From NCBI GenBank assembly GCA_905182995.1, contig CAJJDP010000012.1, positions 194,370 to 258,369 on the forward strand: a DNA stretch of 64,000 bases, given 5' to 3'. Source of the stretch: Paramecium octaurelia (taxonomy: Eukaryota > Ciliophora > Oligohymenophorea > Peniculida > Parameciidae). Position 1 is the stretch's first letter. Every line of letters starts with the position of its first letter. The translations under genes and the position numbers were made by a program. This document shows positions 26,158 through 38,799 of this stretch, piece by piece. A model generated the notes under the pieces. That model had not been told where the DNA came from and ran no database searches. It saw only the letters and a list, made by a program, of their open reading frames with translations.

Positions 26158-27218
26158 TCATTCACTCTGAATTCTTTTTCTGCCTCTTGGTCTAACTTCA
26201 TCTATCTATTTCTGCAATTCAGCATTTTACTCTTGGAGTAAGGTCAACTCTTAATCTAAGTTCACTTTTGCAAAATTTATCAATTATTAGATATCAGGTC
26301 TATGATCAGGAATTGCTGATACCATTTTTTTAATTTATTATTTCAATGATACCGAATAGTAAGATAAATTGTCAAACTTTTACAACACCAACGAACTTAC
26401 TTAACTAATCTCCTTTTCAAGCATCAATTCCATCATCAAAATACCCAACTAGTAGATGTCCGACAATTTGCTCTTTATCTGCTCAGGTGCCGAATGAATT
26501 GTATTATTTGAATATCCATAATCACTTAACTTATACTTCATTTGTTTGCTAAGCAACACGTTTCCACCATGTATATGTAAATGAGGTTAAGGGAAATTCT
26601 GTAGAGCCTCGCATACATCAACGATGATCTGTCTGATCTCTGACTCATACACTCTTTACATCAATCTTTGCTTTAAAGAATACTCGCAATGCTCCATTAT
26701 AATGTATAAGAATCCTTAATGCTAATAACAGCAATTAAATTGCACTTGCCCATCCAAAGTCAATGTTTGAATATTATCCTCCAAAGGCACTTTCTTTGCT
26801 GCATAATACAACCCATCAACTTTTGATAATACTTTATAAACTACTCCTTTTGAACCTCTTCCAATCTGATGTAATACTTCAAAATCCCCTGAGAATTTAG
26901 ATAAGTCAGGTCTAAATTTTCTTGATTTCAAAAATTTATTATTGTCTCCAATTATTTACTATTGGCATCCTGAAAAATCATGGAACACCTCTGAATTGAA
27001 CCTTTAAAGTGGCAGATTTCTAGCAGCTTAGAATGGTGACTACTGATCATCATCACATAATAAACTTTAAGATTTACTAAATAAGATCGCAAAACCACTT
27101 ACAATAACTAAAGATCCTAAGGTGTTTCATATTACAACAATGGGCTGCGTTCAATGTCCATCAGCACCTTCTGGATATAATTTTCTTCAAATGGATGCAC
27201 TTTTGGCGGAGAAAACAT
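26158..27218 (-). CDS. Wee1-like protein pseudokinase
   Basis: 344 aa from two exons (26-nt intron after about 38 codons). The glycine loop GRGSKGVVYK and the lysine in YYAAKKV are kept. The catalytic loop reads HLHIHGGNVLL at about 204-214, so the HRD/HMD aspartate and the following lysine are both His. The metal motif reads DYG. The helix-C region is short. The C-terminus after HRPDIQQL is a coiled coil (LDQELTLLQEQNAELQKQI), an arrangement like Wee1/Myt1. Loss of the catalytic base suggests no phosphotransfer. Family placement is moderate; the pseudokinase status is read directly. It lies 50 bp upstream of the P4-ATPase start, on the same strand. Confidence 0.55.
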
Positions 27219-28064
27219 TAAATTAATAATTCTAATTATATTATGATTTAAATCTAATCAATAAAACTAAAATCCATTAATATTTTCATTTTACTTCCTA
27301 ATATCGACTTAATGTTCCTGATATGGACTGTTTACATTTTCCCTTAAATTTTATTTTTATATTTGAAAGAAAATTTATAATTTAAATTTGAAAATATTTT
27401 TTATACAATCGCTACACCATCGAACTGTTATTGCTTAAAATTTTAAATAATAATAATAATTTTATTAATCTTTCATTATTTTTCAATTTTCTAAATACTT
27501 TTTATCAAAATATTTTTATTAGATTAGTTCTTTTTTTAAATTCAAATTCATATATTCACGTTTTGATGTTAAATTAAACAAATTCAAATGAAGAATAGGG
27601 TTATATAATTATGAATTTAATAGATTTATTCAACTTATTAACACAACTGAATTATAATTATTAATAGATGCATTAATATTTTTTAGTTAAAGGTTTTATT
27701 CAAATAATTTTCAGTCTTCTTGGAATCTTGATTCATTTCTTTCATTTCCTTTTATTTAACAATATAGATATAATATTCAATTAGTAAAAATTTGAAATTA
27801 AAGAAAATTTAAAAGGATATTTCAAATAAACTTTTAAATTTTGATGATTAACTTCCATTATTTGATAGATATTTAAATTTAACCCTTTTTATAGAAAAGA
27901 TACTTTTAAAAATATTATTAATTAAATTTCTTAATATTTTGTTTCGATTATCACCTACAAAAAAAAAATATCTAAATAAATTCAACTTTTAAAAACATTC
28001 ATTTTTAATATTGTAATGGAAAAATTAGTTGATTATAATAAATACTTTAATACTAGATAAACTA
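27219..28064. other. intergenic, at most a short ORF
   Basis: About 850 bp of very AT-rich sequence with T- and A-runs. The only feature is a 77-codon TGA-free frame at 27611-27844 (+) with a hydrophobic helix, which is within chance expectation. It contains the promoter of the pseudokinase gene and the 3' end of the CDC50 gene. Confidence 0.5.
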
Positions 28065-29271
28065 TCAATCTGATTTTTCCTTAAGTTTTAAATCAGCATG
28101 TATTTTTTATTCATGTTTTTCTCTCTTTTCTACTATTCTATGTTTTATGTAAACTACTATAGCACTTATAAGCTAAACGCCTGCAGTTGCTATAAGCAGG
28201 TAGCCAAAAGAAAAGTTCTTGCTCCCAAAAGAAGATAGAGTTGTAACTATTAGATACTTGTCTCCTCCAAAAATTTGGGTGGGATAATCTAAAACTGAAT
28301 TTTCATTATTTACTATTTTAAATTACAATACTATATGTTCCTTTTGATAAATCATTATCATATCTAGCATATAGCTTTCGGACCAAGGGTAAAGATTGAA
28401 TGTTAAACCAATTTATGATTTTTTCTATGTTGAAAATAAAGAATTCTTACCATCATCAAGGTCCAACCATTATCTAAATTAAGAATTCTATGTTCTTGAG
28501 TATTTATAATCTAAATCGACAGAGAAAGCAATTCCTGTTGAATTGAGAGCTAAAGAGGTAGCAGTTTCAGTGTTAACATCAAAAAGTAGGAAGGAATCTA
28601 GCTTCTATGTAATTTAAATACCATTAAAAATGTATTTAGCAGCTACACCACAAGGACTGACTTTCTTATTCAAGTCTACCATAAATCCAGCATAACTTTT
28701 GTTGAATCCTACAGGTCTTTAAAGTGATTCGAAGGATTATGTATCAGGACAATAAACATCATACTCTTCATCTGTCAGTTCATAACCTTTCATCTGTCGA
28801 GGACTGATTGATTATGCAAAACTAATCTAATTAATTCCAATCTTACTCAGAGTGACTAGTATAAAACTCATTTAATTCGTAGTATAAAAAGAATGGTCCA
28901 TATGTATTTTTTTCAATTTCAAAATTAACTATGCATTGTTATTTACCTTCACATTCCTTTCCATAATTTAATTTAATCTGCGGATATATATATATATTCA
29001 TTACTTCGGTGATACTACCAGCAATTCCAACAAAAACTAATCCAAAAATAAGAAAGTAAAAACAACAAACAATGTTGCAAAATAAACTACATTTTCCTGT
29101 TGGTAATACAGGCATTCCTTAAATATAATCTCCAGAATATTTTTGCCAAAGAGACATTTCATCTTCTTTGGTTGGATACAAAAAGTCATCATCCTTAAAT
29201 GCCTCATAAGGGTCAGTAGAAGCCCTGATTAATTTTAGTCTTTGATCTTCTCCTTTTCTGTCTTCTGACAT
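28065..29271 (-). CDS. CDC50/LEM3 family protein (flippase beta subunit)
   Basis: 376 aa from four exons; introns at 28822-28846 (25 nt), 28425-28450 (26 nt) and 28289-28313 (25 nt) restore one frame. Two membrane helices (near residues 63-87 and near 330) flank a large extracytoplasmic loop. Family motifs are YGPFFLYYELNEFY, KKVSPCGVAAKYIFN, SLPLVRKLYARYDNDLSKG and IQNNYPTQIFGGDK, plus paired cysteines (ECEGKQQC). CDC50 proteins chaperone P4-ATPases out of the ER and form the active flippase. The P4-ATPase gene is about 2 kb away on the same strand, separated by the pseudokinase gene. Confidence 0.95.
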
Positions 29272-29523
29272 TTACTTTCATTTTATTAATATATTACACC
29301 CATAGTCATCGTTTATGGTAAAAACAACCCATGAACATTAGGAGTATTGGAACCTGAAAATTAATCATCATGAGCTTAATTTTATGTTTATTTTGACTAT
29401 TTCATTAATTTTATAATTGAAGTATAAAGAGTAAGAAATTACCCAATATTAACCAGAACAATACATTTTCGTCAGATCATAATAAATAATATAAATAAAG
29501 TTTACTCTACTATAATTATGGAA

Positions 29524-30549
29524 TCATTGAAAGAAAGGATGCTAGAGTGCATCTTTAGGCAAAATTCTTTCTGAATGGTCAAAAATGAGCAGTTATTTCA
29601 ATAAATCAATGGCTTCAGGTGTACAAAGGCTTTCATTGTCTTTATTTATGTACAATTCAAATCTCTTTGGGGATGAATAAGGAATACTCTTATACCTGGG
29701 AGGCATATTGATTTTCCACTTATTCAAATACTCAGACAAAACATCTGATCCCAATACATTGATAATTTTTAATAATTGATCATCATTGCTCACTCCTGCA
29801 AAGAAAGGTTCTTTCTAAAATATCATACCCGCCATCAAACAACCAACTCCCCAAGAATCTATTGAATGATGATACTATCTAACATCAAGCAATATCTCCG
29901 GAGACTTAAAATACCTTGATGCCACTCTTGTATTATATTCTTTATTAGGGTGATAAAATTCTGCCAATCCCCAATCCAATAATTTAAAATCTAATTAATT
30001 ATGATTTATACTAGAAAAAGAAGGATTTGTTAATATATTATGTGGTTTGATATCGCGATGGAAAATTCCTCTTGAATGAGAGTAATCTAAAGCTTCTAGA
30101 ACACATTTTATCAAAAACTTTATTGGTTTCAAAGAATCATAATAGCGAATATCCTTCAAATTTATACATTCTTCTTATTTAAAAATTAGAGATTGCCTTA
30201 AGCTGCTGTAATCTTATACCACATCTAACAATTCTGTTATTAATGGATGTTTATTTAAATTTTTGAGAACCAATATTTCTCTATTTATTTTCTCAGGCAC
30301 ATTTGGCTTTAACACCTTGATAATGACATTCTGATGAGTTCTAATTGAAACGCCTTTAAATACTTCTGAATATCTCCCTTAACCTATCTTTTCATATATT
30401 TCATAGTCATCTTGATGTCTGAATTAACCTCATATATACCCAAATTAAGTCTTATAATTTTCATAATCCCAATAATGCTTAGGCTAAAGAGTATTAAAAT
30501 CAGCGTAATATTTTGGAATTTTCGATGCTTGTGTTAAAATGGATTTCAT
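29524..30549 (-). CDS. casein kinase 2 catalytic (alpha) subunit
   Basis: 334 aa, two exons (21-nt intron ending CAG). CK2 hallmarks: Lys71 in [17 protein letters not shown] at 157-164, the CK2-specific DWG (185-187) in [26 protein letters not shown] and [21 protein letters not shown]. The length equals other CK2 alpha catalytic cores without long tails. CK2 is an acidophilic, constitutively active kinase of cytosol and nucleus. All catalytic residues are intact. Confidence 0.96.
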
Positions 30550-30745
30550 AAAGTATTTAATTATTCTTATTATTTAAATAAATGATAATTAAATGTATTA
30601 CATATTAGATCAATATTTTAAATATAAAAGTTATTCTGTAATACCTACTAAACTGGATATTTATAATAAAACTTAAAGCATATCGCATAAATTATTATTC
30701 ATATTATTGATATCAATCAGATATAATATATATAGACTATTAATT

Positions 30746-31676
30746 TCATGTGGAGACAATGAATTTTTAGACTTGATCCGTTTATTATTTTTTATTCAAT
30801 CTATATAATTTAATGGCATCTTTGTCTTATGCTAACTTTAAGATCTTCTCATCGTAATCGATTATATTTTCTTATTTAATTTTACACTCTTCTATTAAAT
30901 ATTTAACAAAGTCCTCTTTGTTCAAAGTGTTATCATTGATGTTCAAAATATAGTATTTCTTAATTTCATTATTATCCTGATTCTGATCATTCTTCTTTTA
31001 ATTTTTTTGATTTTTGTTATTATATTTTCTATCCCTTTGATTTCTTTAATTTCCATCTCTATCATTATTTTTAGAATTATCACTAGTATTATTTACTCGA
31101 TTGGGTTGTTATTAATCTTTTTTTTAAACATATAACTCTTCTTCTTCATCTTCTTATTATTCCTTTGTTTTTTCTAAATTTGCTTAATTATTAGTTTTTT
31201 CTCCATCTTAATCTTTTTGTTTGTGCTAATACTATTTTTTTTAAGGATTTTAATTGGATTGATTAGATTAATTATATTTTTTTCTATTCTCTTATTTAGG
31301 TCTTTAATTGTTATTATTGTGTTTTTGTTAATTTTATTCCTACTTTGTTGCATCAAAAGATTAATTGGAATAATAAATATTTTCCTATTCTTCAATAAAC
31401 TCAGTGCTCAAATTAAATCTCATAAACTTTTTTCCATCTTTATTCAATATTATCCATCCACTTGGTTAGCCATCCTGATTATAATAACAACCATTTAAAT
31501 CACACCACCTAAATTCAAAAATTCAATTACCCTCCATCTTAATCTAATAAATAAATAGTTTTATTCTTGTCATCTGGCAATCTAAATCCTTTGAAATCAT
31601 TTAATTCCTCATATCTGTTAAATTTGTTGAGATCATGCTTTTCAAACAAAAATTGTGAGTATTCCTCTTCTGACAT
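30746..31676 (-). CDS. N/Q/K-rich protein of unknown function
   Basis: 302 aa from two exons (22-nt intron). The N-terminal 110 residues look folded (EEYSQFLFEKHDLNKFNRYEEL, then WCDLNGCYYNQDGQPSGWIIL). A long low-complexity stretch of N, Q, K and D follows. The C-terminal 70 residues (KKYYILNINDNTLNKEDFVKYL ... AIKLYRLNKK) again look globular, with an RRM-like strand-helix-strand pattern. RNA binding would be an inference. Confidence 0.6.
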
Positions 31677-31922
31677 AATTATTTAATTATATTTATTAAA
31701 GAATTTAATCTTGAAATTTATGTTTTCTAATAAAGTTATTTACTAGTTAGAATATTTCTAAGAATGATGTATGGATTGAGTTTATGATCTTATTTTTCTT
31801 TATAATGGAGATTAATTATTAAATTATTAAAGTATCTTTCTTATTTATCCCTAAAGAAGTAATTCTACTATAATTAATTGATTTCCAATAAATTTATTAT
31901 TTGATATAATTTTTATTAAATC

Positions 31923-32898
31923 ATGCAACAAGTATGTAATAAGTTTGTTATGGATATGACTGATACGCGAATGGGACCAGAACAAAGGTGTCGCAATTGT
32001 CAATTCATGAAAAAAGAACATAGTTAAAGTTTTTAAATATTCTATAAACTATATAGGCAATTCTCAATAGCTTCCATAAACTGAATCAGGTTCAAACAAA
32101 ATCTCAGACAGAATGAAAATATTTTCAGGACCCACTAATCAAGTTTAAGAGAAGTTTTAAGGAGCAGTCAAAACAAGTGTCTAGTTGAAAAAACAGGAAG
32201 AAAAAATTCCACCACAATCCACAGTGAATTAAACAGAAAGTTAATCGTAGTAATAGAATTTCCCAATAAGAAAAATTGAAAGCTCAAATGTACCCAATGA
32301 ACCTCCTTAGCAGAATAAAAATTAGCCATCCTTAAATAAATAGCCATCGAATACATCTAATTAGGAATCTAATGCTGGAAATCAATAGCCACAGAAATAA
32401 TAGGCTCAAATAGAGACTACCCCTATTTAAACTAAACTTGCTAATAATCCTTTTTTGTAGAATGACAAATCGTAAAAAAAAGAAGTGCCTTTCGTTAAGC
32501 CAGCTCCAAAAACTGGAGAGGAATCTAAATAAACATAATAGACGATTCAAAATAAATAGGGAGAACAGCCAGAATAAAAAAATAATGTTGTTTCTGATGA
32601 TTAAAACTAAAAATCTAATTTTTAGGATATTAAAAATGCTTTTGCAAAACAATCCCCTCTCATTTAAAAGGATTCAACCGGAGGATCTCAATAGTCTCCA
32701 ACTAAATTATAAAATGGAGGTAATAACTTATAAGGATAGAAAGCAAATATGCCAATTTTTCGATTTGGTCCTCCTCCTGTTAAATAAACTTCAAATCAAT
32801 AGGAATCTGAAAGTAGTCTAGAAAAATAGATGTTAGATAGGCCAATAATCTAATAAAAAAATAAAAGAACTGTTCAAGAGTTTGCAGATCTTGATTGA
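31923..32898 (+). CDS. Q/P-rich protein with N-terminal CxxC/H motif
   Basis: 315 aa from two exons; the 28-nt intron begins GTTTTT and ends TAG. The N-terminus reads VCNKFVMDM ... RCRNCQFMKKEH, a C ... CxxC ... H pattern that could bind zinc. The rest is Q/N/P/S-rich and probably disordered, with NPF and FGPPPVKQ peptides near the C-terminus. Such motifs can bind EH- or SH3-type domains, so an adaptor role is possible but unproven. Confidence 0.6.
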
Positions 32899-32981
32899 AG
32901 CAACATTGCATAATAAGGCAATTAATTATAATATTAAATATATATATTTACAATAAATTTACATATAATTTTTGTAAATTT

Positions 32982-34226
<1,245 letters not shown>

Positions 34227-34731
34227 TGTCTTTGATATTTTTAATATATCTTATGATATAAATTTATGTGACATATATATATGATGAATTATTTATAATG
34301 ACGTATGATTTTTTTATTGAATTTAATATCATTTCTAATAAATTACATTACACATTATATAATCTAATATAAAAATATTTATAATTAACAAGATCGGAGA
34401 ATTTACTCTTTTCCTAAAAACTAATATATTTTTGTGGGTTACAAAGTTACATTGATTTCTTACTAGATAATCTCTTAAATAAATAATCATTTGACTTGAT
34501 TTCATTTATTCTTGTAGACTGCTATATGCTATAATTATGTCTTTTCAACCCTTAACAGTTGATAGGAGATTACAATCAAATATTATTACTATTTTTCAAG
34601 TAGAATTTGGGATTTAAAGTTAACTTTAAAAGAAAATGATCATAATCTCTTTTGATATGAAAAAATCTTGGAAAATGAGTGTTTTGGTTATTAAAAATTA
34701 ATATTATGAAATTAATGAAAATGGTAACAAC
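34227..34731. other. intergenic, no gene seen
   Basis: About 500 bp between two minus-strand genes. It holds the hpd promoter and the 3' end of the SANT-like gene. No open frame or repeat of note was seen. Confidence 0.5.
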
Positions 34732-36074
34732 TCAATTAGGAAATTGTAAGCTCTTTTCAAAGGAGACTAAACTAGCCTTTCCACCGAAAACACAATCATA
34801 TATTTCTTCCATTTTATCAAAAAACTCTTTTCTATTTTCTTCTATATTTTGACATTGGTCCTGGTCATCCTCGTCTGATCTCATGTCTGTATCAAATAAG
34901 ATTGTAGTTAAGCCTTTTGTCCTTATTTAGCCATCTCTATAATAATGGCCTCTAAAAGATTTCAACTCCTATTTATCTAGTTGCTTGATTTGTTATTTTG
35001 ATGCATTATTGCAAACTTTATGTGTAGCTGTAGATACTAAATCATATGAATTTAATTTCAATTTTGAAGTTTCAGGTTCTAGAGAATCTGGATTGATGAT
35101 TTAAGAGGATTGCTATTAGGATTATTATGATTTTTTTTTGGCCTATTTGTTATCATCATTTTTTTTTGTTTTTTTGATTAACATTGAATATTCTTCCCAA
35201 TCAGATTTGGCAGCACACTCTTGAAATAAGTTGTATTTTGATTGCCAATCATTCCCCCAAATTAATAATTCGTATATCTTTGATTATTTATTTTGATCAA
35301 TTTAAGGAAATAATAATGGGTGTCTACCTACCTAATCTGAATACAAATTGATGCTAATTTATTTTAATTCATTAACATAATCAAGAAAAAATTAAATCTT
35401 TTTAAATTCTCTTCTATTAATTACTTTATGGTAATGTGAAAATCTAGCAATTCTTTCGTCCTCATGATGTTCAGCATGTATTAGCAATAATTATTCAAAC
35501 TTTTCAGCTGAACGTTTCAATTCTTAAACCAAGTAGTCATCCAGATACTTATTAATTTCTACAGCTCTCAATAGAATGTGGATTGAGACATAACCTATTC
35601 TGTTGTGAAATCTTTCCTATCCTTATTGTCTGCATTTGACTTTCTTTGGATTCACATATGATTAACCCAATAACTTAATGGCTGCCAATAGGAAATTACC
35701 AACCAATTTTCTATATTGATTGACATACAATCTAAATATAAATAAGCAACTCTTACTTTTTACCGGTCTGTTTGAAGAACTCTTCATTTCCTGCTTTGTG
35801 ATGTCCTCGACATCTAACCCCAGTAGCATACAAGGCTTTTAGTTCATTCTTAGTTAAATCTTCCTTATAATTGGTGAACATTTCCCATCTATTTGATAAC
35901 AATTAATAATAACTTTTTTTTTAAATCGAATGTTTTTTAGACTTTGATTCCAGTCTACAATTCAAAAATACGAGCAACTTGAGTCCAACTTTTACACTTT
36001 TTACCTCCGTATGTATCTACTATTTCAATTAATTTTCGCTATATTTCTTCATTATATTGATTTCTATTCGACAT
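34732..36074 (-). CDS. Myb/SANT-like DNA-binding protein
   Basis: 430 aa from three exons. Both introns are 25 nt; the first begins GTT. The N-terminal 80 residues form a SANT/Myb-like unit (YNEEIQRKLIEIVDTYGG ... SWTQVARIFELQTG ... KKKWEMFTNYKEDL). A helical middle follows, and a C-terminal part rich in K, Q, S and D that ends near CVFGGKASLVSFEK. A nuclear role is likely. The first seven bases of this gene are the edge of the duplicated block described below. Confidence 0.6.
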
Positions 36075-36337
36075 AGTAAGAAATAAAATAAATTTGTTAT
36101 TTTCATCATCTATACATTTAGAATAGAATAATTGGAAAAATATTCTATACCCAAAACAAATTTTAGCATCCTTTATTTTTACATATATTTATTTGTCGAA
36201 AGATATAACCAAATACAAAGTGCTAATAATACATATTGTGTAAGTATTATAATATCAAAAGGTATATTCTACTCAGTTGTTAACAAATCAACCCACAAGA
36301 CACATATTATATATATTTTTAATCCGTTTTTATTAAT

Positions 36338-37000
36338 ATGTAAAAATTATACATATTAGCGCTGTTCTCAGTGATCGTGACAGCTCAAGAGAGCTTTCTT
36401 GAAAAATAGAAGCACGTAAAATAACAGAAGGATTTATCGACAGAAATATATACAATTAAAAAAAAAGGATTACCAACATTTTTGGGGAGAAGTTCGGATG
36501 ACTCAATCAAAGAATAATTATCATCTCTCTTGAATTATGAGGAAGCTCTTAAATTAACACCCTCTGAGACTGGTGAGCATACAATCAAATTCGTCGAATC
36601 AATGTTCATTATTGATTAGCCAAATCCAAATGCAGTCAGAGCTACAGAGAAACCAGACTATCACCTTTTTGAGAATAGCGTATAATAGAAGAAAGTTTAT
36701 AGCAATGAAAAAGTGACAGCATTTTAAGATGGTTGCATTTATGTTTTTAGTGAATGCAATTTCAAGGGAGAACATGCAAAGTCATGTCCAGGAGACAATG
36801 TGACGTTCTTTGGATTACCTTTTGAAGTGTTATCCATTCATTTACCTGAAGGTGGATCATTGAGTCTAATCTAAGAAAATGGAACAACTGCCTATACAGT
36901 TACTAATAAATGTATGAGAAGCAGACCTATTGAATTCCTTTTTGTTGAAGGTGCAATTCAATAATCATTTGGAAATGGATAAATATACATAGACTAATGA
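36338..37000 (+). CDS. secreted beta-gamma-crystallin-like protein (copy 1)
   Basis: Intronless, 220 aa. A signal peptide is clear (MQKLYILALFSVIVTAQ, then ESFLEKQ). The C-terminal half has GCIYVFSECNFKGEHAKSC, PGDNVTFFGLPFEVLSIHLP and GSLSLIQENG. This is the strand order and Y/F-x(n)-G ... S-I pattern of a beta-gamma-crystallin Greek-key motif. Some such domains bind Ca2+. Cysteines suggest disulfides outside the cell or in secretory vesicles. The family call is by pattern only. Confidence 0.5.
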
Positions 37001-37038
37001 AAATATTCATTAGAATTATCAATTTTATTTCATGAAAT

Positions 37039-37402
37039 TCACTCTTGATGATCATCAATTTAAACAATTCTTGATTGCTACATGTTGCTTTACAGTATTT
37101 TTGATTTATTCAACTTTCTATTCTCCATAACTTACTATTTGACTTCATCCTTCATTTATTATTTCTCATTCTCATATTTACTATCAATAACATATCTTAA
37201 TAGTAGAATTTATATGATTACCTCTCAAACTTTGTTTGTTTGTCCTCTTCTCTAAGCAGATGCTCATCATCAAATTCAGGAAGATAGGGATCTTCAATAT
37301 TGTTTTCATATCTAAGTTGAGATTGAAAGATAAATGGAATCTAAAATTAAAAGAAAGGACTCTCCCCAAAATGACTAAATTTGATTTATCTTAATTAATC
37401 AT
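37039..37402 (-). CDS. small acidic/basic protein (copy 1)
   Basis: Copy 1 of the gene at 38386-38749; see that entry. If the longer upstream start proposed there were correct, this copy would be cut by the N. Confidence 0.4.
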
Positions 37403-37684
37403 AACTAACGATNTTCGACATAGTAAGAAATAAAATAAATTTGTTATTTTCATCATCTATACATTTAGAATAGAATAATTGGAAAAATATTCTATACCCA
37501 AAACAAATTTTAGCATCCTTTATTTTTACATATATTTATTTGTCGAAAGATATAACCAAATACAAAGTGCTAATAATACATATTGTGTAAGTATTATAAT
37601 ATCAAAAGGTATATTCTACTCAGTTGTTAACAAATCAACCCACAAGACACATATTATATATATTTTTAATCCGTTTTTATTAAT

Positions 37685-38347
37685 ATGTAAAAATTATACA
37701 TATTAGCGCTGTTCTCAGTGATCGTGACAGCTCAAGAGAGCTTTCTTGAAAAATAGAAGCACGTAAAATAACAGAAGGATTTATCGACAGAAATATATAC
37801 AATTAAAAAAAAAGGATTACCAACATTTTTGGGGAGAAGTTCGGATGACTCAATCAAAGAATAATTATCATCTCTCTTGAATTATGAGGAAGCTCTTAAA
37901 TTAACACCCTCTGAGACTGGTGAGCATACAATCAAATTCGTCGAATCAATGTTCATTATTGATTAGCCAAATCCAAATGCAGTCAGAGCTACAGAGAAAC
38001 CAGACTATCACCTTTTTGAGAATAGCGTATAATAGAAGAAAGTTTATAGCAATGAAAAAGTGACAGCATTTTAAGATGGTTGCATTTATGTTTTTAGTGA
38101 ATGCAATTTCAAGGGAGAACATGCAAAGTCATGTCCAGGAGACAATGTGACGTTCTTTGGATTACCTTTTGAAGTGTTATCCATTCATTTACCTGAAGGT
38201 GGATCATTGAGTCTAATCTAAGAAAATGGAACAACTGCCTATACAGTTACTAATAAATGTATGAGAAGCAGACCTATTGAATTCCTTTTTGTTGAAGGTG
38301 CAATTCAATAATCATTTGGAAATGGATAAATATACATAGACTAATGA
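37685..38347 (+). CDS. secreted beta-gamma-crystallin-like protein (copy 2)
   Basis: Same length and translation as the gene at 36338-37000, at an offset of 1,347 bp. If the duplication is an assembly artefact, only one gene exists. Confidence 0.45.
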
Positions 38348-38385
38348 AAATATTCATTAGAATTATCAATTTTATTTCATGAAAT

Positions 38386-38749
38386 TCACTCTTGATGATC
38401 ATCAATTTAAACAATTCTTGATTGCTACATGTTGCTTTACAGTATTTTTGATTTATTCAACTTTCTATTCTCCATAACTTACTATTTGACTTCATCCTTC
38501 ATTTATTATTTCTCATTCTCATATTTACTATCAATAACATATCTTAATAGTAGAATTTATATGATTACCTCTCAAACTTTGTTTGTTTGTCCTCTTCTCT
38601 AAGCAGATGCTCATCATCAAATTCAGGAAGATAGGGATCTTCAATATTGTTTTCATATCTAAGTTGAGATTGAAAGATAAATGGAATCTAAAATTAAAAG
38701 AAAGGACTCTCCCCAAAATGACTAAATTTGATTTATCTTAATTAATCAT
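38386..38749 (-). CDS. small protein of unknown function (copy 2)
   Basis: 105 aa from three exons (introns of 20 nt beginning GTC and 26 nt ending AAG). The body reads RYENNIEDPYLPEFDDEHLL, then a K/Q/E helical tail ending QIDDHQE. An alternative is a start at 38837 with the 20-nt intron unspliced, giving 141 aa, but that would overlap the upstream membrane protein gene by 38 bp, so the shorter form is preferred. No homolog is recognised. Confidence 0.45.
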
Positions 38750-38799
38750 AACTAACTATCCCGTGAGTACAGAGGATTTAAGCCAAAACCTTTAAAAAT

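Larger units (their letters stand above)
36067..37409. repeat. duplicated block, copy 1
   Basis: 1,343 bp that match 37414-38756 at a constant offset of 1,347 bp in every stretch compared, with no indel. The copies are separated by four bases that include one N at 37413. The left edge lies inside the first codons of the SANT-like gene. This looks like two overlapping contig ends placed side by side. Confidence 0.9.
37414..38756. repeat. duplicated block, copy 2
   Basis: Second copy of 36067-37409, starting right after the N at 37413. On its right it runs on into unique sequence that holds the 3' end of the polytopic membrane protein gene. Confidence 0.9.

Noticed and set aside
32332-32652. 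Minus-strand hydrophobic frame
   Set aside because: It is the antisense of a Q/N-rich gene; the many glutamine codons read in reverse give Leu, Phe and Ile runs, which mimic a membrane protein.
36132-36359. 75-codon plus-strand frame upstream of the secreted protein gene
   Set aside because: It is in a different frame from the signal-peptide gene at 36338, overlaps its start, and has weak coding texture. It occurs again at 37479-37706 only because the block is duplicated.
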